Below are positions 26,170 to 34,388 of a DNA stretch of 64,000 bases, piece after piece; position 1 is the stretch's first letter; every line of letters begins with the position of its first letter. Both the position numbers and the translations under genes were made by a program. The DNA is from Oscillatoria princeps RMCB-10 (lineage in GTDB: Bacteria > Cyanobacteriota > Cyanobacteriia > Cyanobacteriales > Oscillatoriaceae): positions 124,001-188,000 of the forward strand of contig JAHHHT010000010.1 of the NCBI GenBank assembly GCA_019359235.1, in the 5' to 3' direction. The notes under the pieces are model-generated. The model had not been told where the DNA came from, ran no database searches, and saw only the letters and a program-made list of their open reading frames with translations.

Positions 26170-26631
26170 TTATACAGTTTTGCTTTCTAGGGGAACCAGA
26201 TAGCACCCATTAATCCGCCAACTTCCGTCAGGCTGCTTTTCCATCAAATAAATCGCCCTCACCGGCACCCCATCTGGCCCGAGCAGCAGGACAGGCTGAG
26301 CGGGGAATCCCTCCACCGTGGTGAGTTCTTCAAACAGCACGGAGCGAGGGCGATAGACGGGTTGGTAAGCGGTTCTTACCATGCGCATAAAGTTTTCCGG
26401 CGTTTTGAACTGGGCTTTAATTCCCGGACTGGCGAAGGCGAAAGCGCCGGCTGCATCGTCCTTTTGAAACGCCACAAGTTGGCGCTCGATAACAGAGCGG
26501 ATGGCGGCGCGGTCGGGATCAGTAATTTGCATTTGTAGAGCCTTGACGGGTAGAGTTAGGAGTGAAATGGCGAGAGTCAGTTCCAGGAACCAACGGACGA
26601 GAGAAGCTGGCTGAATTTTCTTTCGGTTCAT
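26170..26631 (-). CDS. DUF4864 protein, secreted or membrane-anchored
   Basis: 153 residues. A basic N-terminus then a hydrophobic stretch (LVRWFLELTLAISLLTLPVKALQ, about 10-32) looks like a signal peptide, with cleavage likely near ALQ. The rest (DRAAIRSVIERQLVAFQKDDAAGAF..., ASPGIKAQF, VYLMEKQPDGSWRINGCYLV-like ending) matches the DUF4864 pattern, an NTF2-like small alpha+beta fold. The function is unknown. Convergent with the methyltransferase gene, separated only by the palindrome. Confidence 0.85.
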   Translation of the reverse strand: MNRKKIQPASLVRWFLELTLAISLLTLPVKALQMQITDPDRAAIRSVIERQLVAFQKDDAAGAFAFASPGIKAQFKTPENFMRMVRTAYQPVYRPRSVLFEELTTVEGFPAQPVLLLGPDGVPVRAIYLMEKQPDGSWRINGCYLVPLESKTV

Positions 26632-27403
26632 GCCGGCTGCCGGTTAATGCGTTTCATTAATTATAAGGAGGTTAGCACAGGCAGCGGCAGACTTGGCGAA
26701 TAGAATGAGCGCCCCCACTGCGAAAGCCCCCACCCGTGGGAACCACCGGCTGAGGGGCAGGAAGTGTCCTGTTCGCCAACAAGTCGCACACATAAGATCC
26801 CCCCTCGCCCTCCCCTTAAAAAGGGGGAGAATCCTTCGCCCCCCCTGTCAAGGGGGGTTGGGGGGAGCGGAACTCTGTGCGACCTGTTAGTGAATAAGAC
26901 AGTAAAGGGCATTTGCCGGTTCACCGGCTTGACTGGCGCTTCCTGCCGTAGTAAGCTGAATCAGCGAGTTCAGCGAAGGCATGACAGATCGGAAGTATCA
27001 CCCGCTCTCGTTCCAATTCTTGCAATTTGTCATTATTCCAAATGGGGAAAAGTTATATCCCTAGGTTAACCGACCGAGATAGTGGTAAAATTTTACTCTA
27101 ATTTTTTAGATTCAGTGCTGGATTTAGCTTTAGAAACGTGGCGAAATCGGCTTTGAGGGTAGCTTCAGCCCTCGCACCCCTCAGCCATCACGCCCACCCT
27201 GCCGGTTATGGAATGTGAAGCCCGCGCCGGCGGGCTTTGTTTGTATAGCCCCAGGTTTCAACCTGGGGGCAAAAGCGCAGCTCACGTCTGTATACCCCAC
27301 AACAAACCGGGTTTCTTGTACTGGGGAAGCCTGAAAACTGAGCCTTCCTACAGAAGAAACCCGGTTTCTGGCCCCCATTCAGGCTTAACAATTACTTTAT
27401 GAA
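26632..27403. other. Repeat-rich gap, no gene seen
   Basis: About 770 bases. A 19-base imperfect inverted repeat (16 of 19 match) at 26772-26790 and 26876-26894 encloses two G-rich hairpins. 27218-27237 holds an AAGCCCGC hairpin with a following T run. 27302-27403 holds two arms of the GAAACCGGGTTTC family and the TTAACAATTACTTTAT tail of the composite element described for 32011-32153. Nothing between 26900 and 27210 looks coding. Confidence 0.7.
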
Positions 27404-28096
27404 TCAGCTCTCAGGCAATTCCCCAAAGCGCTCCCGATAGCGAGCCACAAGGCTCTCCAGTTCCGCCGCCCGCTCCTGGGGTGTGGGCAGCAAAGCGCCC
27501 TCGGGCGTCGCCCACCGCAACCAGCGGGCGCTCACATCCTCGTGGGTTCCCTCCCACCGCACCAGCGCCAGCTGCAACTGCCTGCTGATTAGCCGGTTCT
27601 GTTCATCGGGTTCAATCGGTTCATACACCCCTTCCCGCAAAGCAAAACCGGCCAACTCCCCACTAAAAGGATCGAACCAGAAATACTCCGGCACTCGCAA
27701 CTGATTCTGATAGACCAGCTTTTTCTCGCCCTTATCCCGCTCTGCTGTACTGTCTGACAGCAGCTCAATCACCACATCTGGCCCTTTGTTTTCTTGCCAG
27801 ACAACCCAACTTTTGCGCTCTCGCTTCGGCACACCCAGCACCACAAAAACATCAGGCCCCCGGAAGGATTGATTGCGCACCTGTTCCAGGCTGAAATACA
27901 CAAACATATTGCCGCCGACAAAAACATCCTGCCGCAGCTTCCACAGCAGCCGCAGTGGAGCGATCAGCATGTCCATTTGTAGCGCGTGGCGTAGGCTTTC
28001 CATAGGAATACCGTCATCGTAGGGAAGTTCATCCTCTGTGGGTGGCAATTCCACCTCATCTGGGGTTGGCTCGACTAAGGTTATCTGATTTTCCAT
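27404..28096 (-). CDS. Uma2-family endonuclease (DUF820)
   Basis: 230 residues. Uma2/DUF820 proteins have a PD-(D/E)XK nuclease fold and are greatly expanded in cyanobacteria; their biological role is unsettled. The catalytic layout is visible: Asp in GPDVFVVLG, Glu in DVVIELLS, and Lys in RDKGEKKLVYQ, followed by YFWFDP. The N-terminal 25 residues are acidic and Pro-rich; the C-terminal tail (QERAAELESLVARYRERFGELPE) is a coiled coil usual for the family. The stop directly abuts a repeat element. Stand-alone gene. Confidence 0.93.
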   Translation of the reverse strand: MENQITLVEPTPDEVELPPTEDELPYDDGIPMESLRHALQMDMLIAPLRLLWKLRQDVFVGGNMFVYFSLEQVRNQSFRGPDVFVVLGVPKRERKSWVVWQENKGPDVVIELLSDSTAERDKGEKKLVYQNQLRVPEYFWFDPFSGELAGFALREGVYEPIEPDEQNRLISRQLQLALVRWEGTHEDVSARWLRWATPEGALLPTPQERAAELESLVARYRERFGELPES

Positions 28097-28340
28097 AGAG
28101 TCTCACCTATCTCTCACTCGGATAGTGTCTATTTTAACCTAAATTAGCGCGACCGGCGATAGATTTGAAATAACCGGCACTCGCAATGCAACCGGCATAT
28201 CGCCCTGTGCGGCACCGGCGTACTTTACGGGAAGCCCGCCAGGTATCAGCTTGAATCTGCGCACCGGCAACCGGCAGGCAAAGAGCGAACACCCGTCACC
28301 TTTTCATGTTATAATTCAGTTAATCCCAAGGAGGAAAACT

Positions 28341-28571
28341 ATGGATTGGCAAGAATTGCGCAAACACGCATACCAACTATCCGTCAGCGACCGCTTAGCC
28401 CTCGTGGAAGCGATCGTCAAGTCACTCAGCGATGAACTCCGACCCCGCCCACCAATCCCCCCAGGGACATTAACGCGATTAGTTGGATCGCTGAAAACAG
28501 ATGGGCCAGCTCCAACAGACGAGGAAATTGAGCAAATGAAGGAAGAACGGTTAAAGGAGAAATACCTGTAA
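28341..28571 (+). CDS. Antitoxin-like protein of a PIN toxin pair
   Basis: 76 residues from the ATG at 28341, which has a strong AAGGAGG (28328-28334) six bases upstream; an upstream in-frame start is unlikely. The N-terminus (LRKHAYQLSVSDRLALVEAIVKSLS) is helical and recalls short addiction-module antitoxins of cyanobacteria; the C-terminus (DEEIEQMKEERLKEKYL) is charged and likely disordered until bound. The TAA stop overlaps the toxin ATG by one base, giving tight coupling. It probably neutralises the PIN nuclease and autoregulates, by analogy with VapBC. Confidence 0.85.
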   Translation: MDWQELRKHAYQLSVSDRLALVEAIVKSLSDELRPRPPIPPGTLTRLVGSLKTDGPAPTDEEIEQMKEERLKEKYL

Positions 28572-28981
28572 TGAGAGTTTTGCTGGACACCAACATTATT
28601 CTGGACGCTCTCCTACAGCGAGAACCTTTTGTTAGGGATGCTAAAGCTTTATTTGAAGCTATAGAGTCTCAGCGGGTCATCGGCTATGTAACAGCCACGA
28701 CCTTAACTGATATCTTCTACATTGTGCGGAAGAACAAGGGCGCTGAGATAGGAAAGCAGGAGGTGGCCACTCTCCTGGCAGGAATGCAAGTCTGTACTGT
28801 TAATCGTGCCATACTAGAGGCAGCCGTCTCCTCTAATATGAGCGATTTTGAAGATGCAGTCCAGCTTGCCTGCGCGATGGCCGATAATCTTGACGCGATT
28901 GTCACCCGCGACACTGAAGGTTTCACCGGCACTTCCTTGCCGGTTCTGTCCGCCGGTGAGTTAATGGAGCGCCTCTCTTGA
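28571..28981 (+). CDS. PIN-domain ribonuclease toxin (VapC-like)
   Basis: 136 residues, a PIN domain over most of its length. The acidic metal ligands are seen in VLLDTNIILDAL (Asp near residue 6), the mid-domain TTLTDIFYI, MSDFEDAVQLACA, and the C-terminal IVTRDTEGF. These fit a magnesium-dependent RNase of the VapC group. Translation is coupled to the antitoxin by a one-base overlap. Length is normal and no key residue is missing. GAAACCGGGTTTC repeats follow at 28998. Confidence 0.92.
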   Translation: MRVLLDTNIILDALLQREPFVRDAKALFEAIESQRVIGYVTATTLTDIFYIVRKNKGAEIGKQEVATLLAGMQVCTVNRAILEAAVSSNMSDFEDAVQLACAMADNLDAIVTRDTEGFTGTSLPVLSAGELMERLS

Positions 28982-28997
28982 CTTTAAACTTAAACCT

Positions 28998-29088
28998 AGA
29001 AACCGGGTTTCTTAAAGAAACCCGGTTTCTGAACTCACCGGCGCAGGCAGCCTCAGAAACCCGGTTTCTTGGAGAAACCGGGTTTCTA
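28998..29088. repeat. Two paired GAAACCGGGTTTC palindromes
   Basis: 28998-29030 carries AGAAACCGGGTTTCTT next to AAGAAACCCGGTTTCT, the same pair as at 26110. 29054-29088 carries a second pair in the opposite arm order (AGAAACCCGGTTTCTT GG AGAAACCGGGTTTCT). The block fills the gap between the PIN toxin and the PhoD-like gene. Confidence 0.92.
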
Positions 29089-29149
29089 CCTTTTCACAAC
29101 TCGAATAGAAACGCTATATACTATTCTGTGAAGTGTTAGCCTAGTTTCC

Positions 29150-30196
29150 ATGCACCGGCAGTCAATCACCCGCCTCTTACTCGTCCTCGCAGCAGTCCTA
29201 ACCTTCTTCAGCTGCACTGCTACTCGCCAAGCGTCTAACTCTCCCCCACCGAACCAGCCGGTAAAACCACCCGCCCTTGTTTCCCGCATCGCCTTCGGTT
29301 CCTGCAACAAGCACGATTTGCCCCAGCCCCTGTGGCAACCCATTCTCAGCAACAAACCGGATCTCTGGATTTGGCTGGGCGACATTGTTTATGCAGATAC
29401 CAGCGACATGAGCGTCATGCAGCAGAAATATCAGGCTGAAAAAGCCAACCCGGACTACCAGCAGCTGCTAAAAACTACCACCGCAATCGGAACTTGGGAC
29501 GACCACGACTACGGACAAAACAATGGCGGCAAAGACTATAGCAAAAAAGCCGAAAGCATGCAATTGCTGCTAGACTTTCTCGATGAGCCTCAAGACAGTC
29601 CGCGCCGCAAACAAGCCGGCGTTTATGCCGCCTATACTTATGGCCCAGTTGGCAAGCAGGTGAAAGTAATCCTGCTCGACGGGCGCTATCACCGGGACGC
29701 TCCGGGCCCAAATAGCGATATCTTGGGAGAGGAGCAGTGGGCTTGGCTGGAAAAGGAACTGAAAAACAGCAAAGCCGGCATCAATCTGATTGTTTCCGGC
29801 ATTCAAGTTATCCCAGAAGAACACAAATATGAGAAATGGGCTGACTTCCCCAAAGCGCGGCAGCGCCTGTTTGATTTAATTGCCAAAACGAAAGTGCCGG
29901 GCGTCATTTTCCTGAGCGGCGACCGGCATTTTGCTGAGATTTCTAAAATCCAGAAGCTCGCGCTGCCCTATCCGCTCTACGATATTACCTCAAGCGGTTT
30001 GACGCACAGCTGGGAAAAGCTGGAGCGAGAGCCGAACCGCTACCGGCAGGGCGACTTCTTCAAATCTCTGCATTTCGGCTTGATTGAAATCGACTGGGAC
30101 AGCAAGCCGGTGCGCCTCAAATTGCAAATCCGCGACCGGCAGAATCTGGTAAAATTAGAGCGGGAAATCCAACTTTCTGACCTGCGCAAGTTGTAG
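29150..30196 (+). CDS. PhoD-like metallophosphatase, probable lipoprotein
   Basis: 348 residues. The N-terminus (RLLLVLAAVLTFFSC) is a hydrophobic signal with a Cys at a lipobox-like position, so a periplasmic lipoprotein is likely. The mature part matches the PhoD/alkaline phosphatase D family of calcium- and iron-dependent phosphatases: FGSCNK, WLGDIVYADT, TWDDHDYGQNNGG, LDGRYHRD and SGDRHFAEIS supply the metal ligands. It is shorter than classical PhoD and lacks the N-terminal Fn3-like domain, as in the phospholipase-like subgroup. Acts on phosphate esters outside the cytoplasm. A hairpin at 30257-30278 with a T tail may end the transcript. Confidence 0.9.
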   Translation: MHRQSITRLLLVLAAVLTFFSCTATRQASNSPPPNQPVKPPALVSRIAFGSCNKHDLPQPLWQPILSNKPDLWIWLGDIVYADTSDMSVMQQKYQAEKANPDYQQLLKTTTAIGTWDDHDYGQNNGGKDYSKKAESMQLLLDFLDEPQDSPRRKQAGVYAAYTYGPVGKQVKVILLDGRYHRDAPGPNSDILGEEQWAWLEKELKNSKAGINLIVSGIQVIPEEHKYEKWADFPKARQRLFDLIAKTKVPGVIFLSGDRHFAEISKIQKLALPYPLYDITSSGLTHSWEKLEREPNRYRQGDFFKSLHFGLIEIDWDSKPVRLKLQIRDRQNLVKLEREIQLSDLRKL

Positions 30197-30256
30197 CGCC
30201 AGCTCTTGCGCCTATCGCTGTGGGTTCCCCGGCGATTGAAATTCACTGCGACAAAC

Positions 30257-30279
30257 AAAGTCCGCCTGCGCGGACTTTT
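30257..30279 (+). terminator. Hairpin with T tail after the PhoD-like gene
   Basis: AAAGTCCGC, loop CTGC, GCGGACTTT, then TTAT. A perfect 9-bp stem with a 4-base loop and a short T run fits an intrinsic terminator. The same unit with G-C in place of one pair (AGCCCGC CTGC GCGGGCT) occurs at 36797-36814, and a third version (AAGCCCGC GCCG GCGGGCTT) at 27218-27237, so it is also a repeat family. Confidence 0.6.
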
Positions 30280-30362
30280 ATGGCCGGCTCTGCCGGCTTT
30301 CAGTATGCCGAAATCTGGAAAATTTGAAAAAAAGGGTGAAGACTCACCCTTCACCCTTTCTA

Positions 30363-31115
30363 TTACTTCGAGATGAAATGCACCCAAAAGTTACCATCAG
30401 ACAGGCAAGTGCGCTGAATCATATCATAGGAATAAATCAACCCAGATCCACGGGCTGAAGTGTCATATCCGTCCGCATAGTATTCCCCATAGGGGTCATT
30501 GACAATGAACCCCTGGGAGTTGTAGCCAATCAAACAGATAATATGGCCTGAAGCGGTGAAGTAGCCGTGGACGATCGCAGGATTGCCTTGGACGAGCCAT
30601 TCCTTAACTTCCTGAACTGTCGCATTGGTTTTAAAGTTATCGTGGCAGCCATAAGCTTCTACCGCCTGAACCAAGTGGCTGGGTTCGTGCCGGTCTAAGC
30701 CTCTGGCTTCTAACCAGTCTTGCAGCTCATCCTCCAGCTGTCGGTCAGGATTATTGGATGTTACCCCAAAGTACGCGAGGGTCATTGCGACGCTCGTAGT
30801 ATTGCAACTCCCGTAAGGATTATCAGCATTGTCTAGCTGAGATTTGTAAGGGACTTTGAGGTTGACTTCGGCGGGACAAACGATGTTGCCGTTTTTCAAG
30901 ATGACGGCATGCTTTTGGTAGACGAACCAGGTATTTCGCCCCTTAAAGAACTTGCCAAGTAGCGCTACCTTAATGTGGTCTGCGACTGCATAATAAGATT
31001 GAACATTCAAGAGAGTTCCATCCGGTACGCGCTGCTTCTGGGCATCGGACAGCTGAGAGGATGGAACGGGCTGTAGCTTGAAGGTAGTGTCACAAATAAT
31101 TTTGAGTTGAGTCAT
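30363..31115 (-). CDS. C39-like papain-fold peptidase family protein (copy A)
   Basis: 250 residues from the Met at 31115; a longer frame from 31157 lies in repeat-like DNA. The N-terminal 75 residues form a small beta-rich domain (TLLNVQSYYAVADHIKVALL). The rest is a Peptidase_C39_2-type domain: KVPYKSQLDN, the predicted nucleophile Cys104 in YGSCNTTSVAM, His191 in SGHIICLIGY, and the Asn/Asp of FIVNDPYGEY. The triad is complete. No signal peptide or export gene is adjacent, so target and location are unknown. A truncated paralogue lies 170 bases upstream in transcription order. Confidence 0.85.
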   Translation of the reverse strand: MTQLKIICDTTFKLQPVPSSQLSDAQKQRVPDGTLLNVQSYYAVADHIKVALLGKFFKGRNTWFVYQKHAVILKNGNIVCPAEVNLKVPYKSQLDNADNPYGSCNTTSVAMTLAYFGVTSNNPDRQLEDELQDWLEARGLDRHEPSHLVQAVEAYGCHDNFKTNATVQEVKEWLVQGNPAIVHGYFTASGHIICLIGYNSQGFIVNDPYGEYYADGYDTSARGSGLIYSYDMIQRTCLSDGNFWVHFISK

Positions 31116-31285
31116 ATTTCCCTCCCCAGGAATGGCCAGCCAAGGCTGGCCGAACACTTACAGGATTTTTTCTCGTTCCCCAGGATCTGGGAACGAAGAG
31201 CGACCGACTTTGCAGGCTTTCAGTCCGGAAATATATAATAAATAGGAGGGAATAAGGGTGAAATTTCACACTTCACCCTTCCCCC

Positions 31286-31849
31286 TCACTTCGAGATGAA
31301 ATGCACCCAGAAATCCCCATCACTCCTACAGATGCTCTCGATCAGCTCGTAAGAATAAGTCAGTCCCGCACCCCTCGCAGAAATATCGTATCCGTCCTCA
31401 CCGTATTCGCCACAGGGGTCATTAACGATGAGACCGGCGGGGCTGTAGCCGGTGACGCAGACAACCTGCCCAGCCGGAGTAAAATATCCGTGGATAACCG
31501 CAGGGTTGCCGACCGCAATCCATTCCTTGACTTCCTCAATCGTGGCATCGGTTTTAAAGTGGTCTTTGCAACCGTACCCTTTGATTGCCTTAACCAAGTC
31601 GTAAGGATTTTGGCGACTTAATTCCCGCTCGTTTAGCCAGTCAAGCAGCTCGTCTTCCAGCGGTTTGCCGGCATGGTGCGGTTTCACCCCTAAATATTCC
31701 AGCGCCATCGCCATACTGGCGCAGCTACTGTAACTGAAGGGATTCTTGGCACTGTCTAAGGGAGAGATGTAGGGAATAGCGAGTTTGAATTCGCGCGGTA
31801 ACATAATTTTGGCGTTCTCTGTAAAGGGTACGTCTAATATTGAATTCAA
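31286..31849 (-). CDS. C39-like papain-fold protein, catalytic His replaced (copy B)
   Basis: 187 residues, paralogous to the C-terminal domain of copy A and ending in the identical FWVHFISK. It lacks copy A's N-terminal beta domain. The Cys is kept (Cys43 in YSSCASMAM), as are VNDP and GEY, but the segment SGHIICLIGY of copy A reads AGQVVCVTGY here, so the catalytic His is Gln128 (codon at 31466-31468). Peptidase activity should be lost or very weak; a binding or inhibitor role is possible. The frame is intact and conserved elsewhere, arguing against simple decay. Confidence 0.82.
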   Translation of the reverse strand: MNSILDVPFTENAKIMLPREFKLAIPYISPLDSAKNPFSYSSCASMAMALEYLGVKPHHAGKPLEDELLDWLNERELSRQNPYDLVKAIKGYGCKDHFKTDATIEEVKEWIAVGNPAVIHGYFTPAGQVVCVTGYSPAGLIVNDPCGEYGEDGYDISARGAGLTYSYELIESICRSDGDFWVHFISK

Positions 31850-32010
31850 GGGGTTTGCCCCTCTACCCGGTAATTAAAAATCGCCGCCACAGATGAGCGG
31901 ATGCGCGGCGCGATCGGCTTTTCGCACGGAACCTGTCGCCGGTCGAGCTGCGGCGACCGAAACATAGACTTTGACGCTTGTGGCAGACAGATAAAAAAGC
32001 GGCACGCGCT

Positions 32011-32153
32011 TAAGAGAGTGTTTATAAATAAAAAGTGAAGTTCCAGAAACCGGGTTTCTTGTAGCCAGGGGCCTTACATATCAGTTTCCCCAACAAGAGA
32101 AACCCGGTTTCTCAGCCCGGCGGACTTAACAATTACTTTATAAACCCGCTTAA
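32011..32153. mobile_element. Composite MITE-like element, complete copy
   Basis: The ends are inverted: TTAAGAGAGTGTTTATAAA (from 32011) and, on the other strand, TTAAGCGGGTTTATAAAG (from 32153), sharing TTAAG and GTTTATAAA. Inside are AAAAAGTGAAG, then two opposed arms of the GAAACCGGGTTTC palindrome (32045-32060 and 32098-32112), then TTAACAATTACTTTATAAAC. CGCTTAA is repeated directly at 32007-32013 and 32147-32153 and may be a target duplication. No transposase is inside. A diverged reverse copy lies at 35153-35311 and a partial copy at 27302-27403. This and 31850-32010, where nothing else is seen, fill the gap after copy B. Confidence 0.6.
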
Positions 32154-32240
32154 AACGGCGACGGCGGTAAAAAATCACCCGAATTGAGGTAGAGTGAGGA
32201 GGAATCTCCGCAAATAGAACTTAAACCATTCACCAACTTC

Positions 32241-32885
32241 ATGATCCAAACCGTCTGGATTGCAAGACACGCCAACCGGCTCGACTTCGTTAACCCCGAT
32301 TGGTTTCTCAGCGCCGAAAGACCTTACGATCCGCCCCTTTCCCCGGATGGGGAAGAGCAAGCTAAAGCACTGGCCAAACGCCTGGCCTGTGAAAGCATCG
32401 CTCACATCTTCGCCTCTCCTTTCCTGCGAACCGTGCAAACCGCCCACGCCGTAGCGGAAGTTCTCGATTTGCGGGTGAAAGTCGAGTCGGGGTTGAGCGA
32501 ATGGCTCAACCCTGAGTGGATGCCAGCAATGCCAGAAAAACTGTCCCTCGAAGCATTGGCTGAGCTATTTCCCAGAATTGACACAAGCTATACTTCTCGC
32601 GCTGTCGCTCAATACCCGGAAACGGGCGATGGGGCGCTGGAACGAGCCGCCCTGACTGCCAAACGCCTCGCCGGTGAGTTCCCGGAGGATATGCTGTTAG
32701 TGGGTCACGGAGCCTCCGTTCTGGGCGCTACAATGGGGCTTGCCGGCAGCGCGGCTGAACCAGAACTGAAAGTGGCTCTGTGCTGTTTGTTTAAACTGGT
32801 GCGGCGAGAGGGAGAATGGGTAATGGAACTCAATGGGGATACCTCCCATTTGAGCCAAACGGAGGAAGTTATCCGGTTTAATTAA
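32241..32885 (+). CDS. Histidine phosphatase superfamily protein (phosphoglycerate mutase-like)
   Basis: 214 residues. The phospho-acceptor motif reads WIARHANR (residues 6-13), a RHA variant of the usual RHG; the second catalytic His is in LLVGHGASV (about residue 157). Core segments PLSPDGEEQAKALAKRL and ASPFLRTVQTAHAVAE are typical of the branch that dephosphorylates small molecules or proteins. No signal peptide. Substrate is not predictable. A possible SD is not obvious. The gene ends at a MITE candidate. Confidence 0.9.
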   Translation: MIQTVWIARHANRLDFVNPDWFLSAERPYDPPLSPDGEEQAKALAKRLACESIAHIFASPFLRTVQTAHAVAEVLDLRVKVESGLSEWLNPEWMPAMPEKLSLEALAELFPRIDTSYTSRAVAQYPETGDGALERAALTAKRLAGEFPEDMLLVGHGASVLGATMGLAGSAAEPELKVALCCLFKLVRREGEWVMELNGDTSHLSQTEEVIRFN

Positions 32886-32889
32886 AGTG

Positions 32890-33040
32890 ATTAAGTAGGT
32901 GAACCAAACGGCAAGGAAGCGGTAAGCGCAAGCGTGACCTTCCTCCAGACAGAGGGCTTGCTTAGCCTTTGGGAGGTTGAAAATCGAGGGCTGGCAAACC
33001 TATAAAACATCTTGAGTTTAATTTTGCCCACCTACTTAAT
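32890..33040. mobile_element. MITE candidate with 12-bp perfect terminal inverted repeats
   Basis: ATTAAGTAGGTG (32890-32901) and CACCTACTTAAT (33029-33040) are exact inverted copies enclosing about 127 bases with an internal GGAAG...CTTCC hairpin and no open frame. No clear target duplication was seen. It lies five bases after the stop of the phosphatase gene. An alternative reading is a structured small RNA. Confidence 0.6.
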
Positions 33041-33050
33041 TTGTCTTTTG

Positions 33051-33122
33051 TCACCGGTCATGGGTCACTGGCTTTTGACCGGCGACCGATGACCGATGAC
33101 CGATGACTAATGACCAATGACA
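33051..33122. repeat. ATGACCG heptamer tandem repeat
   Basis: Nine to ten degenerate copies of a heptamer (CGATGAC, CAATGAC, TAATGAC) run from 33051 to 33122, just before glk. The same family occurs at 2702-2725. It resembles the STRR heptamers of filamentous cyanobacteria. Confidence 0.88.
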
Positions 33123-33135
33123 GCAAATAACACCC

Positions 33136-34170
33136 ATGACATTATTACTAGCAGGAGACATCGGCGGCACAAATACTTCCTTGCGCTTGGTGGGAGCACC
33201 GGCGCAGCAGGCGCTCTACGAGGCGCGTTACCCCAGCCAGGAGTTTCCCGATTTGGTGCCGGTGGTGCGCCAGTTTCTGGCAGCAGCAGGCATTGAATTG
33301 GGCGACACACCGGCACCGGAAAAAGCTTGCTTTGCCATCGCCGGCCCGATTCTCGGCAATACCGCCAAGCTGACTAATCTGCCTTGGTTGCTCGACACCC
33401 ACCGGCTGGAGCGCGAGCTATCAGTCAAGCATGTCAGTTTAATTAACGATTTTGCCGCCGTTGGCTATGGCATAATGGGTCTAACCTCTGAGGACTTGCT
33501 CCCCTTGCAAGCCGGCCAGCCCCAGCCAGACGCCCCGATTGCCGTCATCGGTGCCGGCACCGGCTTGGGGGAAGGGTTTTTAATCAAACAGGGCGAAACC
33601 TATCAGGTTTTCCCCACCGAAGGCGGGCACACCGACTTTGCCCCCCGCAACGAATTGGAATTTCAGCTATTGCAATATCTGCGCGACAAATACCAGATTT
33701 CCCGAGTTTCTGTCGAGCGAGTTGTTTCTGGCCAGGGCATTGTGGCCATTTACCAGTTCCTGCGCGACCGGCTCGACAAATGCGAGTCGCCAGAAATCGC
33801 TCACACCGTCAAAACCTGGGAGCACGAGACGGGGCGCAAGGAGAAGTCTGTTGACGCTGCAGCGGCGATCTCGCAGGCGGCGCTGGCAAAAAGCGACCCT
33901 TTGTGCGAGGAAGCAATGGAAATCTTTGTGGACGCTTACGGCGCGGAAGCAGGCAACTTCGCCCTCAAACTGCTGCCATTAGGGGGGATGTATATTGCCG
34001 GTGGCATTGCGGCCAAAATCCTGCCTCTGATTCAAGAGGAAAACCGGTTCATGCGAGCTTTTACCCAGAAAGGGCGGGTGAGTGCCTTGGTGGAGCGCGT
34101 GCCGGTGAGTGTTGTCCTGAATCCGCAAGTGGGGCTGATTGGTGCCGCCATCTGCGCCGGTAGATTGTAA
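33136..34170 (+). CDS. glk: Glucokinase
   Basis: 344 residues. Phosphorylates glucose with ATP at the entry to glycolysis and the pentose phosphate pathway. ROK-independent glucokinase family (PF02685): LAGDIGGTNTSLRL (phosphate 1 motif), SLINDFAAVGYG with the catalytic Asp, GAGTGLGEGF, and the TEGGHTDFAPRNELE segment. The C-terminal GGMYIAGGIAAKI motif completes the ATP site. Length is normal. ATG at 33136 follows the heptamer array; no strong SD is visible. Confidence 0.96.
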   Translation: MTLLLAGDIGGTNTSLRLVGAPAQQALYEARYPSQEFPDLVPVVRQFLAAAGIELGDTPAPEKACFAIAGPILGNTAKLTNLPWLLDTHRLERELSVKHVSLINDFAAVGYGIMGLTSEDLLPLQAGQPQPDAPIAVIGAGTGLGEGFLIKQGETYQVFPTEGGHTDFAPRNELEFQLLQYLRDKYQISRVSVERVVSGQGIVAIYQFLRDRLDKCESPEIAHTVKTWEHETGRKEKSVDAAAAISQAALAKSDPLCEEAMEIFVDAYGAEAGNFALKLLPLGGMYIAGGIAAKILPLIQEENRFMRAFTQKGRVSALVERVPVSVVLNPQVGLIGAAICAGRL

Positions 34171-34174
34171 GCGG

Positions 34175-34262
34175 TTACAGGTTAAAGGAGGCAGCAGCCC
34201 CCCAGAGCATGGCTCCCAGGCAGTAGGGGCGGGAAAGCATTGCCCGCCCTGGAAGGAGGAAT
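34175..34262. repeat. GAGGCAG...CCCAGGCAGTAGGGGCGGG dispersed repeat
   Basis: AAAGGAGGCAGCAGCC followed by GGCTCCCAGGCAGTAGGGGCGGG and CCCGCCCTGGAAGG. A close copy is at 42374-42440, and a longer one with a partial duplication is at 44454-44545. It sits between glk and yebC. Confidence 0.75.
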
Positions 34263-34388
34263 TCCATTCGCCGGGTAACTCTCGCTGACACCAGTGGCCA
34301 TGCCCCCGGACTGGGGGCCAATTGCGCCACGGGAAGAGGCAACCGCTGATAAGCTAATAGCTGGTAGGCGAGAAGCTGGTAGCTGTTT

